DNA of 64,000 nt from assembly GCF_018613805.1 (NCBI RefSeq), contig NZ_JAGGPL010000004.1:1-64000 (forward strand). Direction: 5' to 3'. The notes beneath the pieces are model-generated. The model was not told the DNA's origin, did not search any database, and saw only the letters and a program-made list of their open reading frames with translations. The translations under genes were made by a program, and so were the position numbers. Source of the DNA: Arthrobacter sp. ISL-48 (GTDB taxonomy: Bacteria; Actinomycetota; Actinomycetes; Actinomycetales; Micrococcaceae). Below are positions 53,489-63,085 of the stretch, one piece after another. Positions within the stretch are counted from its first letter, which is position 1. Each line of letters opens with the position of its first letter.

Positions 53489-54670
53489 ATGAAGGCTCTT
53501 ACGTGGCAAGGAAAGCGCTCGGTGAGCGTGGAGGACGTGCCGGATCCGGTGGTCCAGGAAGCCACGGATGCCATCGTGAGGATCACGTCCACGGCAATCT
53601 GTGGTTCGGACCTGCACCTGTACGAGGTCCTGGGGCCCTACATGCACAAAGGCGACGTTATCGGGCACGAGCCAATGGGCATCGTGGAGGAAGTGGGCGG
53701 CATGGTCACCAACCTTCACCGGGGCGACCGGGTTGTCATACCCTTCAACATTTCCTGCGGCCATTGTTATATGTGCCGCCAGGGCCTCCAGTCACAATGT
53801 GAGACCACGCAGGTCAGGGCTAAAGGGTCAGGCGCGGCGCTGTTCGGCTACTCCGAGCTGTACGGCTCCGTCCCCGGTGGCCGAGCCCAGTACCTGCGCG
53901 TGCCTTATGCCGACTACGGCCCAGTGAAGGTCAGCCAGGAGCTGCCCGATGAGCGGTACCTGTTCCTTTCCGACATCCTCCCCACCGCCTGGCAAGCCGT
54001 GGAGTACGCCGACGTCGCTCCGGGTGGCACACTGGCGGTCCTCGGGCTGGGCCCCGTAGGTCAATTCGCTGCCCGCATCGGAATCCACCGTGGCCTGCGT
54101 GTAATCGGCGTCGACCCCGTTCCGGAACGCCGGCACATGGCAGCCCGGCACGGGACCGAAACCTTGGACTACAGCAGGGAGCTGGCAGAGGAGCTGCGGG
54201 AGATGACAAACGGAAGAGGACCAGACGCGGTGCTCGACGCCGTCGGCATGGAAGCCCACGGATCCCCGGTGGCAGGCTTGGCCCACCAGGCGCTGGGACT
54301 GCTGCCGGACAAGCTCGCGCAAAAAGCCATGGAAACCGCCGGCGTGGACCGGCTGGCAGCGCTGCATACCGCCATAGACGCAGTGCGCCGCGGCGGCACC
54401 GTCTCCCTCAGCGGGGTGTACGGCGGGCAGGCCAGCCCCATGCCGCTCCTGAGCATGTTCGACAAGCAGGTTCAGCTCCGCATGGGCCAGTGCAACGTCC
54501 GCCGCTGGACGGATGAGCTGCTTCCGCTGGTGGAGGACGACGGCGATCCGCTGGGCGTGATGGACCTGGTCACCCACCGGGGGACGTTGGATGAGGCACC
54601 GGCGCTGTACGAGAAATTCCAGAAGAAGGAAGACGGCTGCATCAAGGTGGTGCTCAAGCCGTGGGACTGA
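53489..54670 (+). CDS. Zinc-dependent alcohol dehydrogenase (glutathione-independent formaldehyde dehydrogenase-like)
   Basis: 393 aa from ATG 53489, AGGAGG upstream. Catalytic zinc: ICGSDLH (Cys) and GHEPMG (His, Glu). Structural-type Cys: NISCGHCYMCRQGLQSQCE. NAD motif: GGTLAVLGLGPVGQFAARIG. It belongs to the long-chain-loop MDR subgroup that includes glutathione-independent formaldehyde dehydrogenases; the true substrate is unknown. It lies alone; a weak dyad (CCTGCC ... GGCAGG) follows the stop. Confidence 0.9.
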   Translation: MKALTWQGKRSVSVEDVPDPVVQEATDAIVRITSTAICGSDLHLYEVLGPYMHKGDVIGHEPMGIVEEVGGMVTNLHRGDRVVIPFNISCGHCYMCRQGLQSQCETTQVRAKGSGAALFGYSELYGSVPGGRAQYLRVPYADYGPVKVSQELPDERYLFLSDILPTAWQAVEYADVAPGGTLAVLGLGPVGQFAARIGIHRGLRVIGVDPVPERRHMAARHGTETLDYSRELAEELREMTNGRGPDAVLDAVGMEAHGSPVAGLAHQALGLLPDKLAQKAMETAGVDRLAALHTAIDAVRRGGTVSLSGVYGGQASPMPLLSMFDKQVQLRMGQCNVRRWTDELLPLVEDDGDPLGVMDLVTHRGTLDEAPALYEKFQKKEDGCIKVVLKPWD

Positions 54671-54700
54671 CCTGCCCGGGGCTAACCTTCCTGGCAGGAA

Positions 54701-55060
54701 TTACGCTTGGGCCACGTCCACCACGCAGAAGCGGTTGCCGTCAGGGTCGGCCAGCACGATGAAGTCGGGGTCCTCCGGGTAGAGATCCCAGTCCACAAGG
54801 GTGGCTCCGAGGTCGAGGAGACGGGCCACCTCAGCGTCCTGATGGTCTGCGTACAGATCCAGGTGGATCCGCGGACGCGCCTGCACAGGAGTCTCGCTGA
54901 GCATCAGGGCCAGCCGGGCGCCGCCCCCTGTATGGGGAACCAGGACCACCCAGGTATCGTCTCCGTCCTCACGGGGGACGTAGCCCAGGGCGTCGCACCA
55001 GAACGCGGTGGCACGGGCAACGTCTTCAACGCCAAGAACCGTTGTTCCGATAGTCAACAT
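54701..55060 (-). CDS. VOC-family (glyoxalase-like) protein
   Basis: 119 aa from ATG 55060. The vicinal-oxygen-chelate pattern is paired: TVLGVEDVARATAFWCDALG and IHLDLYADHQDAEVARLLD, ending FIVLADPDGNRFCVVD. It could bind a metal through His and Glu. Enzymes and resistance proteins share this fold; the ligand is unknown. Confidence 0.85.
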   Translation of the reverse strand: MLTIGTTVLGVEDVARATAFWCDALGYVPREDGDDTWVVLVPHTGGGARLALMLSETPVQARPRIHLDLYADHQDAEVARLLDLGATLVDWDLYPEDPDFIVLADPDGNRFCVVDVAQA

Positions 55061-55167
55061 CCTTGTATGCTTCCGTGATTGCCCCCTTGAAGCAACACCC
55101 GTCAAAGGGCTGGTGCGGGTCCGAGCAGACGTGGAGGGCCGCGAACCCGCCGGAAACGCACGAAATC

Positions 55168-55202
55168 GCCGGAAGCAATCGGCGAGCCCGCAGGCTTCCG
55201 GC
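55168..55202. terminator. Hairpin after ureide operon
   Basis: GCCGGAAGC (55168-55176) and GCTTCCGGC (55194-55202) form a 9-bp stem, 30 bases past the minus-strand allE stop. Confidence 0.6.
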
Positions 55203-55231
55203 GAACTCGCCGCCCGGGGAGAGCCCGGACC

Positions 55232-56053
55232 CTAAGTCAGGCGGATCTGGCGGTTGACGTCCTTGTAGAGGAGGTACCTGAAGGGGCCGGGACCGCCGGC
55301 GTAGCAGGCCTGCGGGCAGAAGGCACGGAGCCACATGAAGTCGCCCGCCTCCACTTCAACCCAATCGTCGTTGAGGCGGTAGACGGCCTTTCCTTCGAGG
55401 ACAAACAGCCCGTGCTCCATGACGTGTGTTTCGGCAAAGGGGATGGACGCACCGGGCTGGAACGTGACGATGTTGACGTGCATGTCGTGGGCCAGATCGT
55501 CCGGATCGACGAACCTGGTGGTTGCCCAGGCGCCGTTGGTGCCGGGCATCGGGCGGGGCTCCACGTCCTGGTCCCGGGTGATGAAGGACTTCGCCGTGTG
55601 TCCCTCGAGCACTTCGTACGCCTTGCGAATCCAATGGAACGAAGCGGCCTCTCCATCAGCAGGCGCGTCGTTCCTGACCTTCCAGTCCGAACCTGCGGCC
55701 AGGTAGGCGTAGCCGCCGGCTTCCAGGCGGTGGATCTCGCCGTCGAGCGTCAGGGTCAAAGAACCCTTCGTCAGGAAGATGACACCCTCGACGCCGGCCT
55801 CCGCCTCGGGTCGGTCGCTTCCGCCGCCGGGGGCTACTTCAACGATGAGCTGGCTGAAGGTGGTGGCGAAGCCCGCGATCGGGCGGGCAATGATCCAGGA
55901 CCTGGTTTTATCCCAGCCCGGCAAATTGGACGTGACGATGTCCCGCAGCACGCCCTTGGGGATGACAGTGTAGGCCTCTTTGACCACGGCGCGGTCGGTG
56001 AGGAGCTGGGTCTGCGGCGGCAGGCCGCCTTCGGGGGAAAAATAGGTGCTCAT
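55232..56053 (-). CDS. allE: (S)-ureidoglycine aminohydrolase
   Basis: 273-aa bicupin from ATG 56053, whose start overlaps the previous stop (ATGA). N-terminal cupin: FSQLIVEVAPGGGSDRPEAE with GGYAYLAAGSDWKVRND. C-terminal cupin: GASIPFAETHVMEHGLFVLE, with His and Glu to bind Mn, and AGDFMWLRAFCPQACYAGG. It splits ureidoglycine to ureidoglycolate and ammonia in allantoin catabolism. It lies in an operon with glyoxylate-consuming enzymes, next to urate genes. Confidence 0.92.
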   Translation of the reverse strand: MSTYFSPEGGLPPQTQLLTDRAVVKEAYTVIPKGVLRDIVTSNLPGWDKTRSWIIARPIAGFATTFSQLIVEVAPGGGSDRPEAEAGVEGVIFLTKGSLTLTLDGEIHRLEAGGYAYLAAGSDWKVRNDAPADGEAASFHWIRKAYEVLEGHTAKSFITRDQDVEPRPMPGTNGAWATTRFVDPDDLAHDMHVNIVTFQPGASIPFAETHVMEHGLFVLEGKAVYRLNDDWVEVEAGDFMWLRAFCPQACYAGGPGPFRYLLYKDVNRQIRLT

Positions 56054-57369
56054 GAGTCTGCTCCCTGCGGTGTTGAAGACGGTGCTGTTGAAGGCTGTGG
56101 AGTTTTCGTGGCAAGGCTCGGGTGTGCCAGCCCAGTGAGCCGGGAAAGCCCGACGCCGGTGAGCGCCTGGACTTCGTCGGCTCCGACGGCGCCGCACTGG
56201 ACGCCGCGTAGAACAAACGCCGCGAGTGCCCGGGCTGTGGCTGGTTCATCCATGACCCCGCCTTCGGTCTGCTCCACATAGTTGCGCAGGCGTGCCGTCG
56301 CGGCCGGAAGTCCCTGCCGGTAGAAGCCGTAGGTGGCGGCGAAGCGGCTGGGCAGCTGGGCCGGGTGGAGGTCCCAGCCCTGGTAATAGCCGCGTTCCAG
56401 CGAGCGCTGCACCAGCCGTCCGTGGAGCCGCCAGGCTCCCTCCACGTTGTCACCCACAGGGATGACGTTAGTGGAGCCGTCCGAGAGGCGGATGCCTGTC
56501 CCAGCCACGGCGAGCTGCATGACTTCCTTGGCGAAGTCCGCGACGGGGTGCTCCATGGACTGGTATTCGGCCGAGATCTGCAGGGAGGCGCTGTAGTCGT
56601 ACGTGCCATAGTGAAGGGCACTGATGCGTCCGGGCACAACGTGCGCAAGCCTTGCCACCGGGGAAGTGCCGTCGGGGCCGAGGATGAGCTGCGGCGTTTC
56701 CACCTGTACCTCGAACCGCAGCCGGCCGTACGGCAGGCCGTGGACTTCCTCCAGCCGGGCGACGGCATAGTCCATGGCCTGAACCTGGGCCACCGTGGTG
56801 ACTTTGGGGAGCGTCAGCACCAGGCCCGCGGGTAGCTCTCCGGCGGACGCCAGGGCCGAGACGAAGAGATCCAGTGTCCTCACACCGCGGGCACGGGTTG
56901 CGGCCTCGAAGCATTTGAAGCGGATCCCGATGTAGGGCGGCGCAGTGCCTGCGGCGACCGCGTCGGCAACCAGGCCGGCGGCAGCAACGGCGTCGGCGTC
57001 CTCTGCCTCGTCCCCCCTGCTGCCGTAGCCGTCCTCGAAGTCCAGCCGCAGGTCCTCAATTGGTTCGCGCTCCAGCTTGCCGGCTACTCGGGAGGCGACG
57101 GCGGCACCGAGGGTCGGCGATTGGCCCAGCAGCCAGCCGAGCCGTTCCAAACCCCCGTGCGCCTCCGCCGTCGCGATGGCCTGCGCGCCCCAGTCAGCAG
57201 CGAGCGACGGCGTGAACCGGTCCGCGGGGACGTAGACGGTGTGGACGGGCTGCCGCGAGCCGTCGTCACCTGGATAGCCCAGCTCCAACTGGCGGTCGGT
57301 TTCGGCCAGCTGGCCGTCAATCCTGGCGAGGTCGGCGGCGGTGAGCGCCTGGGTGGGGGATACCGCCAT
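56050..57369 (-). CDS. DUF6986 protein (HpcH/HpaI aldolase / citrate-lyase-beta fold)
   Basis: 439-aa protein. DLRLDFEDGYGSRGDEAEDA, LPKVTTVAQVQAMDYAVARL and RLRFEVQVETPQLILGPDG match the barrel of the citrate lyase beta/HpcH group, with metal-binding Glu and Asp. HYGTYDYSASLQISAEYQSM is a further conserved piece. It is always in purine/ureide or glyoxylate neighbourhoods in what I recall, but its reaction is not known. Position between malate synthase (3 bases) and allE (overlap) suggests condensation or cleavage of a glyoxylate-derived C-C bond. Confidence 0.8.
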   Translation of the reverse strand: MAVSPTQALTAADLARIDGQLAETDRQLELGYPGDDGSRQPVHTVYVPADRFTPSLAADWGAQAIATAEAHGGLERLGWLLGQSPTLGAAVASRVAGKLEREPIEDLRLDFEDGYGSRGDEAEDADAVAAAGLVADAVAAGTAPPYIGIRFKCFEAATRARGVRTLDLFVSALASAGELPAGLVLTLPKVTTVAQVQAMDYAVARLEEVHGLPYGRLRFEVQVETPQLILGPDGTSPVARLAHVVPGRISALHYGTYDYSASLQISAEYQSMEHPVADFAKEVMQLAVAGTGIRLSDGSTNVIPVGDNVEGAWRLHGRLVQRSLERGYYQGWDLHPAQLPSRFAATYGFYRQGLPAATARLRNYVEQTEGGVMDEPATARALAAFVLRGVQCGAVGADEVQALTGVGLSRLTGLAHPSLATKTPQPSTAPSSTPQGADS

Positions 57370-57372
57370 GGC

Positions 57373-58971
57373 TCAGCCGACCAGTTCGTAGGCCGGGGTG
57401 GTGAGGAAGTCCGTGTAGTCCTCGGACAGGCAGATTTCGGCGATCAGCCTGCTGGCGGGCCCGTAGTACAGGCGGAAGGCCTCGTCGCCGAACTCGGTGC
57501 GCAGTCGTTCCGTTTCCTCGCCCAGGATGCGCTCCACCAACTCCCGGGTCACGGTATTGCCGGTGTCCGCCAGGACCGATTTGTTGCGGATCTGCTGCCA
57601 CACCTGGGAGCGGGAGATCTCCGCGGTGGCGGCATCCTCCATGAGGTTGTGGATTGCCACCGCACCGTTGCCGGACAGCCAAACCGCGGTGTAGGCGACG
57701 GCGACGTACAGGTTCAGCCGCAGTCCGGCCTCGGTGACCTGGCCATCAGCCGAGGCGATGTCCAGCAGCTGGTCGGCGGTGACCGAAACTTCGGGCCGCT
57801 GCTTATCCAGCTGGTTGGGGCGCTCGCCGAGCACGCCATCGAACACCTCGCGGCAGATCGGGACCAGGTCGGGGTGGGCCACCCAGGAACCGTCGAACCC
57901 GTCGTTGGCTTCGCGGGTCTTGTCCGCGCGGACCTTGGCGAAGGCGGCTTCTGTGACTTCGGGGTGCCGGCGGTTGGGGATGACGGCCGCCATGCCGCCC
58001 ATGGCGAACGCCCCGCGCTTGTGGCAGGTCTTGACCAGCAGCTCGGTGTACGCACGCATGAACGGGGCGGTCATGGCCACGGAGGCGCGGTCCGGGAGCA
58101 CGAATTCCTCGCCGGCGTCACGGAAGTATTTGATGATACTGAACAGGTAGTCCCAGCGTCCGGCGTTCAGGCCCGAGGCATGATCCCGCAGCTCATAGAG
58201 GATCTCGTCCATCTCGAACGCGGCCGGGATGGTTTCGATGAGCACGGTGGCGCGGACGGTGCCCTGGTGCAGGCCAAGGAAGTCCTGGGCGAAGACAAAG
58301 ATGTCATTCCAGAGCCGCGCTTCGAGGTGGCTTTCCATCTTGGGAAGGTAGTAATACGGTCCATGTCCGTTGAGCACCAGCTGCTTGGCCACATGGAAGA
58401 AGTGCAGGCCGAAGTCCACCAGCGCCCCGACAGCAGGTTCTCCGTCGATGAGCAGGTGTTTTTCCGGCAGGTGCCACCCCCGGGGCCTGGCCACGACGAC
58501 GGCCAGCGGGGCGTCTGTCCGAAGTGCGTATTCCTTGCCTTCGTCCGAGGTGTAGCTGAGCGTGCCCTGGGCTGCGTCGCGGAGGTTGAGGATGGAGTCG
58601 ATGACGTTGCTCCACGTGGGCGTGCTGGCATCCTCCAGGTCGGCCAGCCACACCTTCGCCCCGGAGTTCAGCGCGTTGATGGCCATCTTGGCAGGCGACG
58701 CCGGACCGGTCATTTCAACCCGTCGGTCCTGCAAAGCTGCAGGCGCCGGCGCAACCTTCCAGTCGCCGTCGCGCAGGTCCTGGGTATCCGGCAGGAAGTC
58801 CAGCTTGCCGGTGTCCGCGACCAGCTGCCGTTTGCGGCCGCGGGCGGCCAGGAGCTCATCGCGGGTACCGGCGAAACGCTGGTGGAGTTCCTCGACGAAT
58901 GCCAGGGCCTTGGGGGTGAGGATCTCCTCCGCACGGTCGATCGGCCGGGGGTCTGTGACAGTGATGGCCAT
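57373..58971 (-). CDS. aceB: Malate synthase A
   Basis: 532-aa enzyme of the malate synthase A type. [20 protein letters not shown] is the family signature; [20 protein letters not shown] holds the Mg ligand Glu; [20 protein letters not shown] is further conserved. It condenses glyoxylate with acetyl-CoA to malate. AAGGA precedes the ATG. It lies between malic enzyme and DUF6986 in the ureide operon, so its job here is to use glyoxylate from allantoin rather than isocitrate lyase. Confidence 0.95.
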   Translation of the reverse strand: MAITVTDPRPIDRAEEILTPKALAFVEELHQRFAGTRDELLAARGRKRQLVADTGKLDFLPDTQDLRDGDWKVAPAPAALQDRRVEMTGPASPAKMAINALNSGAKVWLADLEDASTPTWSNVIDSILNLRDAAQGTLSYTSDEGKEYALRTDAPLAVVVARPRGWHLPEKHLLIDGEPAVGALVDFGLHFFHVAKQLVLNGHGPYYYLPKMESHLEARLWNDIFVFAQDFLGLHQGTVRATVLIETIPAAFEMDEILYELRDHASGLNAGRWDYLFSIIKYFRDAGEEFVLPDRASVAMTAPFMRAYTELLVKTCHKRGAFAMGGMAAVIPNRRHPEVTEAAFAKVRADKTREANDGFDGSWVAHPDLVPICREVFDGVLGERPNQLDKQRPEVSVTADQLLDIASADGQVTEAGLRLNLYVAVAYTAVWLSGNGAVAIHNLMEDAATAEISRSQVWQQIRNKSVLADTGNTVTRELVERILGEETERLRTEFGDEAFRLYYGPASRLIAEICLSEDYTDFLTTPAYELVG

Positions 58972-59009
58972 TTCTGGTCCTTTCCTTTGGCTGCGAATCT
59001 GGCGGTAAA

Positions 59010-60434
59010 TCAGGCGGTGGCAAAGGCGGCGTCGGCGGCCGCGGATTCCCGGGCTTCTGCCGCCGCGTGCGCTACTGCACTGGCGACGTCCGCGGCTACG
59101 TGGGGATCAAAGACGCTGGGGATAATGTAACTGGCATTGAGCTCATCGTCAGCCACCCGGTTGGCGATGGCCTCTGCGGCGGCCACCAGCATCTCCGGCG
59201 TGATGTCCGAGGCTCCGGCGTCGAGGAGTCCGCGGAAGAAGCCGGGGAACGCCAGCACGTTGTTGATCTGGTTCGGAAAGTCGCTGCGTCCGGTGGCCAC
59301 CACGGCCGCGTGCCGGGACGCAACCAGGGGGTCGATCTCCGGCGTCGGGTTGGCCATGGCGAACACGATGGCGTCCTTTGCCATCGCTGCGACCTGTTCC
59401 TCGCCGATCACGTGCGGCGCGCTCACGCCGATAAAGACATCCGCGCCCTTGAGTGCTTCATGCAGCGTTCCCGCGAACCCCTCCTCATTGGTGTTGGCGG
59501 CGATCCAGCGGCGGTGCTCATCGGTGTACTGCTCGCCGGAATGGATGGCGCCGGAACGTCCTGCGGCAACTATGTGCCGGGCCCCTTGGGCCTTGAGCAG
59601 CTGGATGATGGCGCTGCCTGCCGCGCCCACGCCGGACACCACAATCCTGACATCGCCCAGCTTCTTGCCGACCACGCGGAGGGCGTTGACCAGGGCGGCC
59701 AGGGTGACGATCGCCGTGCCATGCTGGTCGTCGTGGAAAACCGGGATGTCCAGCTCGTCCCGCAGGCGGTTCTCGATCTCGAAGCAGCGTGGGGCCGCAA
59801 TATCCTCGAGGTTCACGCCGCCGTACACAGGGGCGATGGCCTTGACGATCCGAATGATCTCCTCGGTGTCCTGCGTGTCCAGGCAGACCGGCCAGGCATC
59901 CACGTTGGCGAACTGTTTGAACAGTGCGGCCTTGCCCTCCATGACGGGGAGGGCCGCGGCCGGCCCGATGTTGCCCAGGCCCAGCACGGCTGAACCGTCG
60001 GTGACCACGGCGATGGTATTGCGCTTGACGGTGAGGTTGCGGGCCGCAGCCGGGTCCTCGGCAATGGCGAGGCAGACGCGGGCGACGCCGGGAGTGTAGG
60101 CCCGGGAGAGGTCGTCGCGGTTGCGGAGGGCTACTTTGGGGACGACTTCCAGCTTGCCGCCCAGGTGCATGAGGAAGGTGCGGTCCGAGACGTGCTGGAC
60201 CATGACGCCGTCGAGCGCGTTGAGGGCGTCCTTGACTCTTGCGGCATGCTCGTCGTCGGTGGTGTTGCAGGTGACGTCCACCACCAGGGTCTCGTGGTGG
60301 GATTCACTGACGTCAAGGGCGGTGATCGCGGCGCCGGCAGCTCCTACTGCCGCGGCCAGTTCGCTGGTGGCAGAGAAGCTGGACGGTGCCTCAACGCGCA
60401 GGGTGATCGAATTTCCGGGGCTCGGGTTCGCCAT
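59010..60434 (-). CDS. NAD(P)-dependent malic enzyme with N-terminal ACT domain
   Basis: 474-aa enzyme. Residues about 10-90 form an ACT domain ([40 protein letters not shown]). Catalysis: [40 protein letters not shown] and [20 protein letters not shown]. It decarboxylates malate to pyruvate. AGGAGG precedes ATG 60434. It is first in the operon with malate synthase, completing glyoxylate to malate to pyruvate. It diverges from the IclR gene. Confidence 0.94.
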   Translation of the reverse strand: MANPSPGNSITLRVEAPSSFSATSELAAAVGAAGAAITALDVSESHHETLVVDVTCNTTDDEHAARVKDALNALDGVMVQHVSDRTFLMHLGGKLEVVPKVALRNRDDLSRAYTPGVARVCLAIAEDPAAARNLTVKRNTIAVVTDGSAVLGLGNIGPAAALPVMEGKAALFKQFANVDAWPVCLDTQDTEEIIRIVKAIAPVYGGVNLEDIAAPRCFEIENRLRDELDIPVFHDDQHGTAIVTLAALVNALRVVGKKLGDVRIVVSGVGAAGSAIIQLLKAQGARHIVAAGRSGAIHSGEQYTDEHRRWIAANTNEEGFAGTLHEALKGADVFIGVSAPHVIGEEQVAAMAKDAIVFAMANPTPEIDPLVASRHAAVVATGRSDFPNQINNVLAFPGFFRGLLDAGASDITPEMLVAAAEAIANRVADDELNASYIIPSVFDPHVAADVASAVAHAAAEARESAAADAAFATA

Positions 60435-60484
60435 TGAATGTCCTCCTGTCGGGCCGCCTTCGGGCGGCTACATCAATCTGCAAA

Positions 60485-60535
60485 TGTTTTCGTATTATGG
60501 ATATTATTATCTACGTCGTGGAAATACAAGCGAGA
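60485..60535. promoter_or_regulatory. AT-rich divergent promoter/operator for IclR and ureide operon
   Basis: An AT-rich stretch (TGTTTTCGTATTATGG, ATATTATTATC) with CGTA and TACG ends lies between divergent malic enzyme and IclR genes. It is the likely site of both promoters and of IclR binding. The exact operator cannot be fixed. Confidence 0.5.
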
Positions 60536-60656
60536 AGTGATGATCTAACCTACGTGGACAGCGGCACGGCTTCATGTATCTTGGGAGATCTAGGGCAGTT
60601 CTTTTTCACGATGCGGATAAGAGTTGTCGGAACCCGAGCCCGCAGGAGACTGGTAC

Positions 60657-61412
60657 ATGGCTGAAAAAGGCCCCGGGGGCGTGCAGTCCGTGGAGCGCGT
60701 CTTTGAACTCTTGGAACTGATTACTGATGCCGGCGGAGACGTCACGCTCAGCGAACTCTCCTCCTCCACAGACCTTCCGCTGCCCACCATCCACCGGCTT
60801 CTGCGAACCCTGGTTACCCTGGGGTATATCCGCCAGCTGCCAAACCGCCGCTACGCCCTCGGCCCCCGGCTGATCCGGTTGGGCGAGGGTGCCAACAAGC
60901 AGCTCGGTGCGGTAGCCCGCCCCCAGCTCAAGTCCTTGGTGGACCGGCTGGGGGAGACGTCCAACATGGCCGTGCTCGATTCCGACATGGTTATCTATGT
61001 GGCCCAGGTGCCCTCCCTTCATTCCATGCGTATGTTCACCGAGGTGGGACGCCGCGCCCATACCCATGACACCGGGGTGGGCAAAGCCATCCTGGCCCAG
61101 CTCGACGACGAGGCGGTCCGCGGCATCGTGGGCCGCACCGGCATGCCAACCCCTACGTCCAAGAGCATCGGCGATATCGAATCCCTGCTGGCTGACCTGG
61201 GCCGGATCCGGGAACGCGGCTATTCGATTGACGAGGAGGAGCAGGAACTCGGTGTCCGGTGCTTCGCCATGGCCGTGCCCGACGCCCCCACGCCCACGGC
61301 GATTTCCGTCTCCGGCCCGGTGTCCCGCGTTGACCAGTCTTTCGGCGAGCGTGCCGTCCCGCTGCTGCGTGAAGCGGCCCAGGCGATCTCGGACGAGCTC
61401 AACCGCAACTGA
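60657..61412 (+). CDS. IclR-family regulator (AllR-like)
   Basis: 251 aa from ATG 60657, AGGAG 8 nt upstream. The winged helix VQSVERVFELLELITDAGGD with LSELSSSTDLPLPTIHRLLR is followed by the effector domain (AHTHDTGVGKAILAQLDDEA, GYSIDEEEQELGVRCFAMAV). AllR of this family senses allantoin or glyoxylate. Its place between the ureide operon and urate genes suggests it controls both. Confidence 0.9.
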   Translation: MAEKGPGGVQSVERVFELLELITDAGGDVTLSELSSSTDLPLPTIHRLLRTLVTLGYIRQLPNRRYALGPRLIRLGEGANKQLGAVARPQLKSLVDRLGETSNMAVLDSDMVIYVAQVPSLHSMRMFTEVGRRAHTHDTGVGKAILAQLDDEAVRGIVGRTGMPTPTSKSIGDIESLLADLGRIRERGYSIDEEEQELGVRCFAMAVPDAPTPTAISVSGPVSRVDQSFGERAVPLLREAAQAISDELNRN

Positions 61413-61422
61413 CCCCCATCCC

Positions 61423-61487
61423 CGCGCGAACCGGCAGCTAATGCCCTCAAATTTCAGGTTAGAGGGCATTAGCTGCCAGTTCGCGCG
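61423..61487. terminator. Long hairpin between IclR and permease genes
   Basis: Arms 61423-61448 and 61462-61487 pair over 26 bp with one mismatch, around a 13-base loop. It ends both convergent transcripts. Confidence 0.85.
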
Positions 61488-61497
61488 AGGGAAGGGG

Positions 61498-63006
61498 CTA
61501 GTGCTCGGTGGTGTTGCTGGCTGACTGCACCGGGACTTCCTTGCCGTCGCAGTCGATCAGCCTGCCGCCCTCGTAGCGGTCGCCGTCGGCCAGGCACCGC
61601 AGGTCCTCCTCGCGGACCACCCGTCCGGTGCCGGCCACAAAGACGGACTGGTTCTCCGAGTTCCCGGCCTTGAGGTGGTTGAACAGCAGGTTCAGCAGGA
61701 TGGCCATGACGGCGGCCGAGCTGATGCCCGAGTGGAAAATCGTGCCGAACCAGGACGGGAACTGATCGTAGAACGACGGCGCTGCGATGGGGATCATGCC
61801 GAAGCCGATCGACGCGGCCACGATGATCAGGTTCATGTTGTTCCGGTATTCCACCTTGGACAGCGTCCTGATGCCGCTGGCTGCAACCGTTCCAAAGAGT
61901 ACGACGCCGGCACCGCCCAGGACGGGAGTCGGCACCGCCGCGACCACCCGGCCAAGAACCGGCAGCAGCCCCAGGACCACCAGGATCACGCCTCCGGCGC
62001 TGACCACAAAGCGGCTCTTGATGCCGGTGATGGCCACGAGGCCGACGTTCTGCGCGAAGGCACTCTGCGTGAATGAGTTGAAGAGCGGTGAGATGGCGCT
62101 GGAGAGCATGTCGGCGCGCAGGCCATCGCCGATCCGCTTTGAATCCACCTTGGTGCCCACGATCTCGCCCACGGCGATGATATCCGCCGACGTCTCGGTC
62201 AGGGTCACCAGGATCACGATGAGCATGGAGATGACTGCTGCGATCTCGAAGGTAGGCGGACCGAAGGCGAAGGGAGTGGGAAAGGCGACAATTTCCCCCT
62301 GGCCCACCTTCGAGAAGTCAGCCATTCCTGTCACGAAGGCAATGGCCGTGCCTATGACCATGGCGAGCAGGATCGAAAGCCTCGAGACGGCCGCGTTTCC
62401 GAGCTTGCTCAGGAGCAGCACAATTCCCATGGTGGCGGCGGCGAGGCCGATGTTCGCCACACTGCCGTAGTTCGGGGCCTTGCTGTTGCCGCCCATCGCC
62501 CAGTTTGCAGCTACCGGCATCAGGGTCAGGCCGATGGTGGTGATCACCGTTCCGGTCACGACGGGCGGGAAGAACCGGATGATCTTGGCGAACAGCGGCG
62601 TGATGGCCAGGCCGATCAGCGAGGCTGCGATCACGGACCCGAAAACCGACTGGATGCCTCCGCCGCCGTGGACGATCGCCACCATGGTGGAAACTCCGGC
62701 GAAGGAGACGCCCTGGACGAGGGGTAGCTTGGAGCCAAAGAACGGGATGCCGACGGTCTGGAGGATGGTGGCCAGGCCGCCCACAAAGAGGCAGGCGGCG
62801 ATCAGCAGGCCGATGTCCTGGGAAGACATGCCGGCAGCTGCGCCGATAATGAGCGGCGGAGCGATGATGCCGCCGTACATGGTGAGGACGTGCTGGAATC
62901 CATAGGCGAAGCTACTGCCGATGGAGAGGCGCTGGTCTTCGGGGCGGTTGGATGGCTTGCGGCCGGTTTTGGTGGCCACGGTGGACTGTTTTTTCTTGAG
63001 GTTCAC
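61498..63006 (-). CDS. NCS2 purine (urate/xanthine) permease
   Basis: 502 aa from GTG 63006 (AGGAAAG upstream). About 12-14 membrane spans. SFAYGFQHVLTMYGGIIAPP is the NCS2 opening; the motif LTETSADIIAVGEIVGTKVD and LFNSFTQSAFAQNVGLVAIT match the xanthine/urate symporter (nucleobase:cation symporter-2) subgroup. The C-terminus adds about 50 cytoplasmic residues (AGNSENQSVFVAGTGRVVRE). It imports urate or xanthine for the neighbouring urate oxidase, whose gene starts upstream on the same strand. Confidence 0.93.
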   Translation of the reverse strand: MNLKKKQSTVATKTGRKPSNRPEDQRLSIGSSFAYGFQHVLTMYGGIIAPPLIIGAAAGMSSQDIGLLIAACLFVGGLATILQTVGIPFFGSKLPLVQGVSFAGVSTMVAIVHGGGGIQSVFGSVIAASLIGLAITPLFAKIIRFFPPVVTGTVITTIGLTLMPVAANWAMGGNSKAPNYGSVANIGLAAATMGIVLLLSKLGNAAVSRLSILLAMVIGTAIAFVTGMADFSKVGQGEIVAFPTPFAFGPPTFEIAAVISMLIVILVTLTETSADIIAVGEIVGTKVDSKRIGDGLRADMLSSAISPLFNSFTQSAFAQNVGLVAITGIKSRFVVSAGGVILVVLGLLPVLGRVVAAVPTPVLGGAGVVLFGTVAASGIRTLSKVEYRNNMNLIIVAASIGFGMIPIAAPSFYDQFPSWFGTIFHSGISSAAVMAILLNLLFNHLKAGNSENQSVFVAGTGRVVREEDLRCLADGDRYEGGRLIDCDGKEVPVQSASNTTEH

Positions 63007-63085
63007 GGCAGACTTTCCTGGTTCATGGCAGACGTCATTGTCTGGCTAACGTGGTCTGGCTAACTCTTCGGGAGCTGGTGGGGTT

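Noticed and set aside
57121..59130. 669-codon open frame on the plus strand
   Set aside because: Antisense to DUF6986 and malate synthase, which have clear family motifs; an effect of high-GC codon usage.
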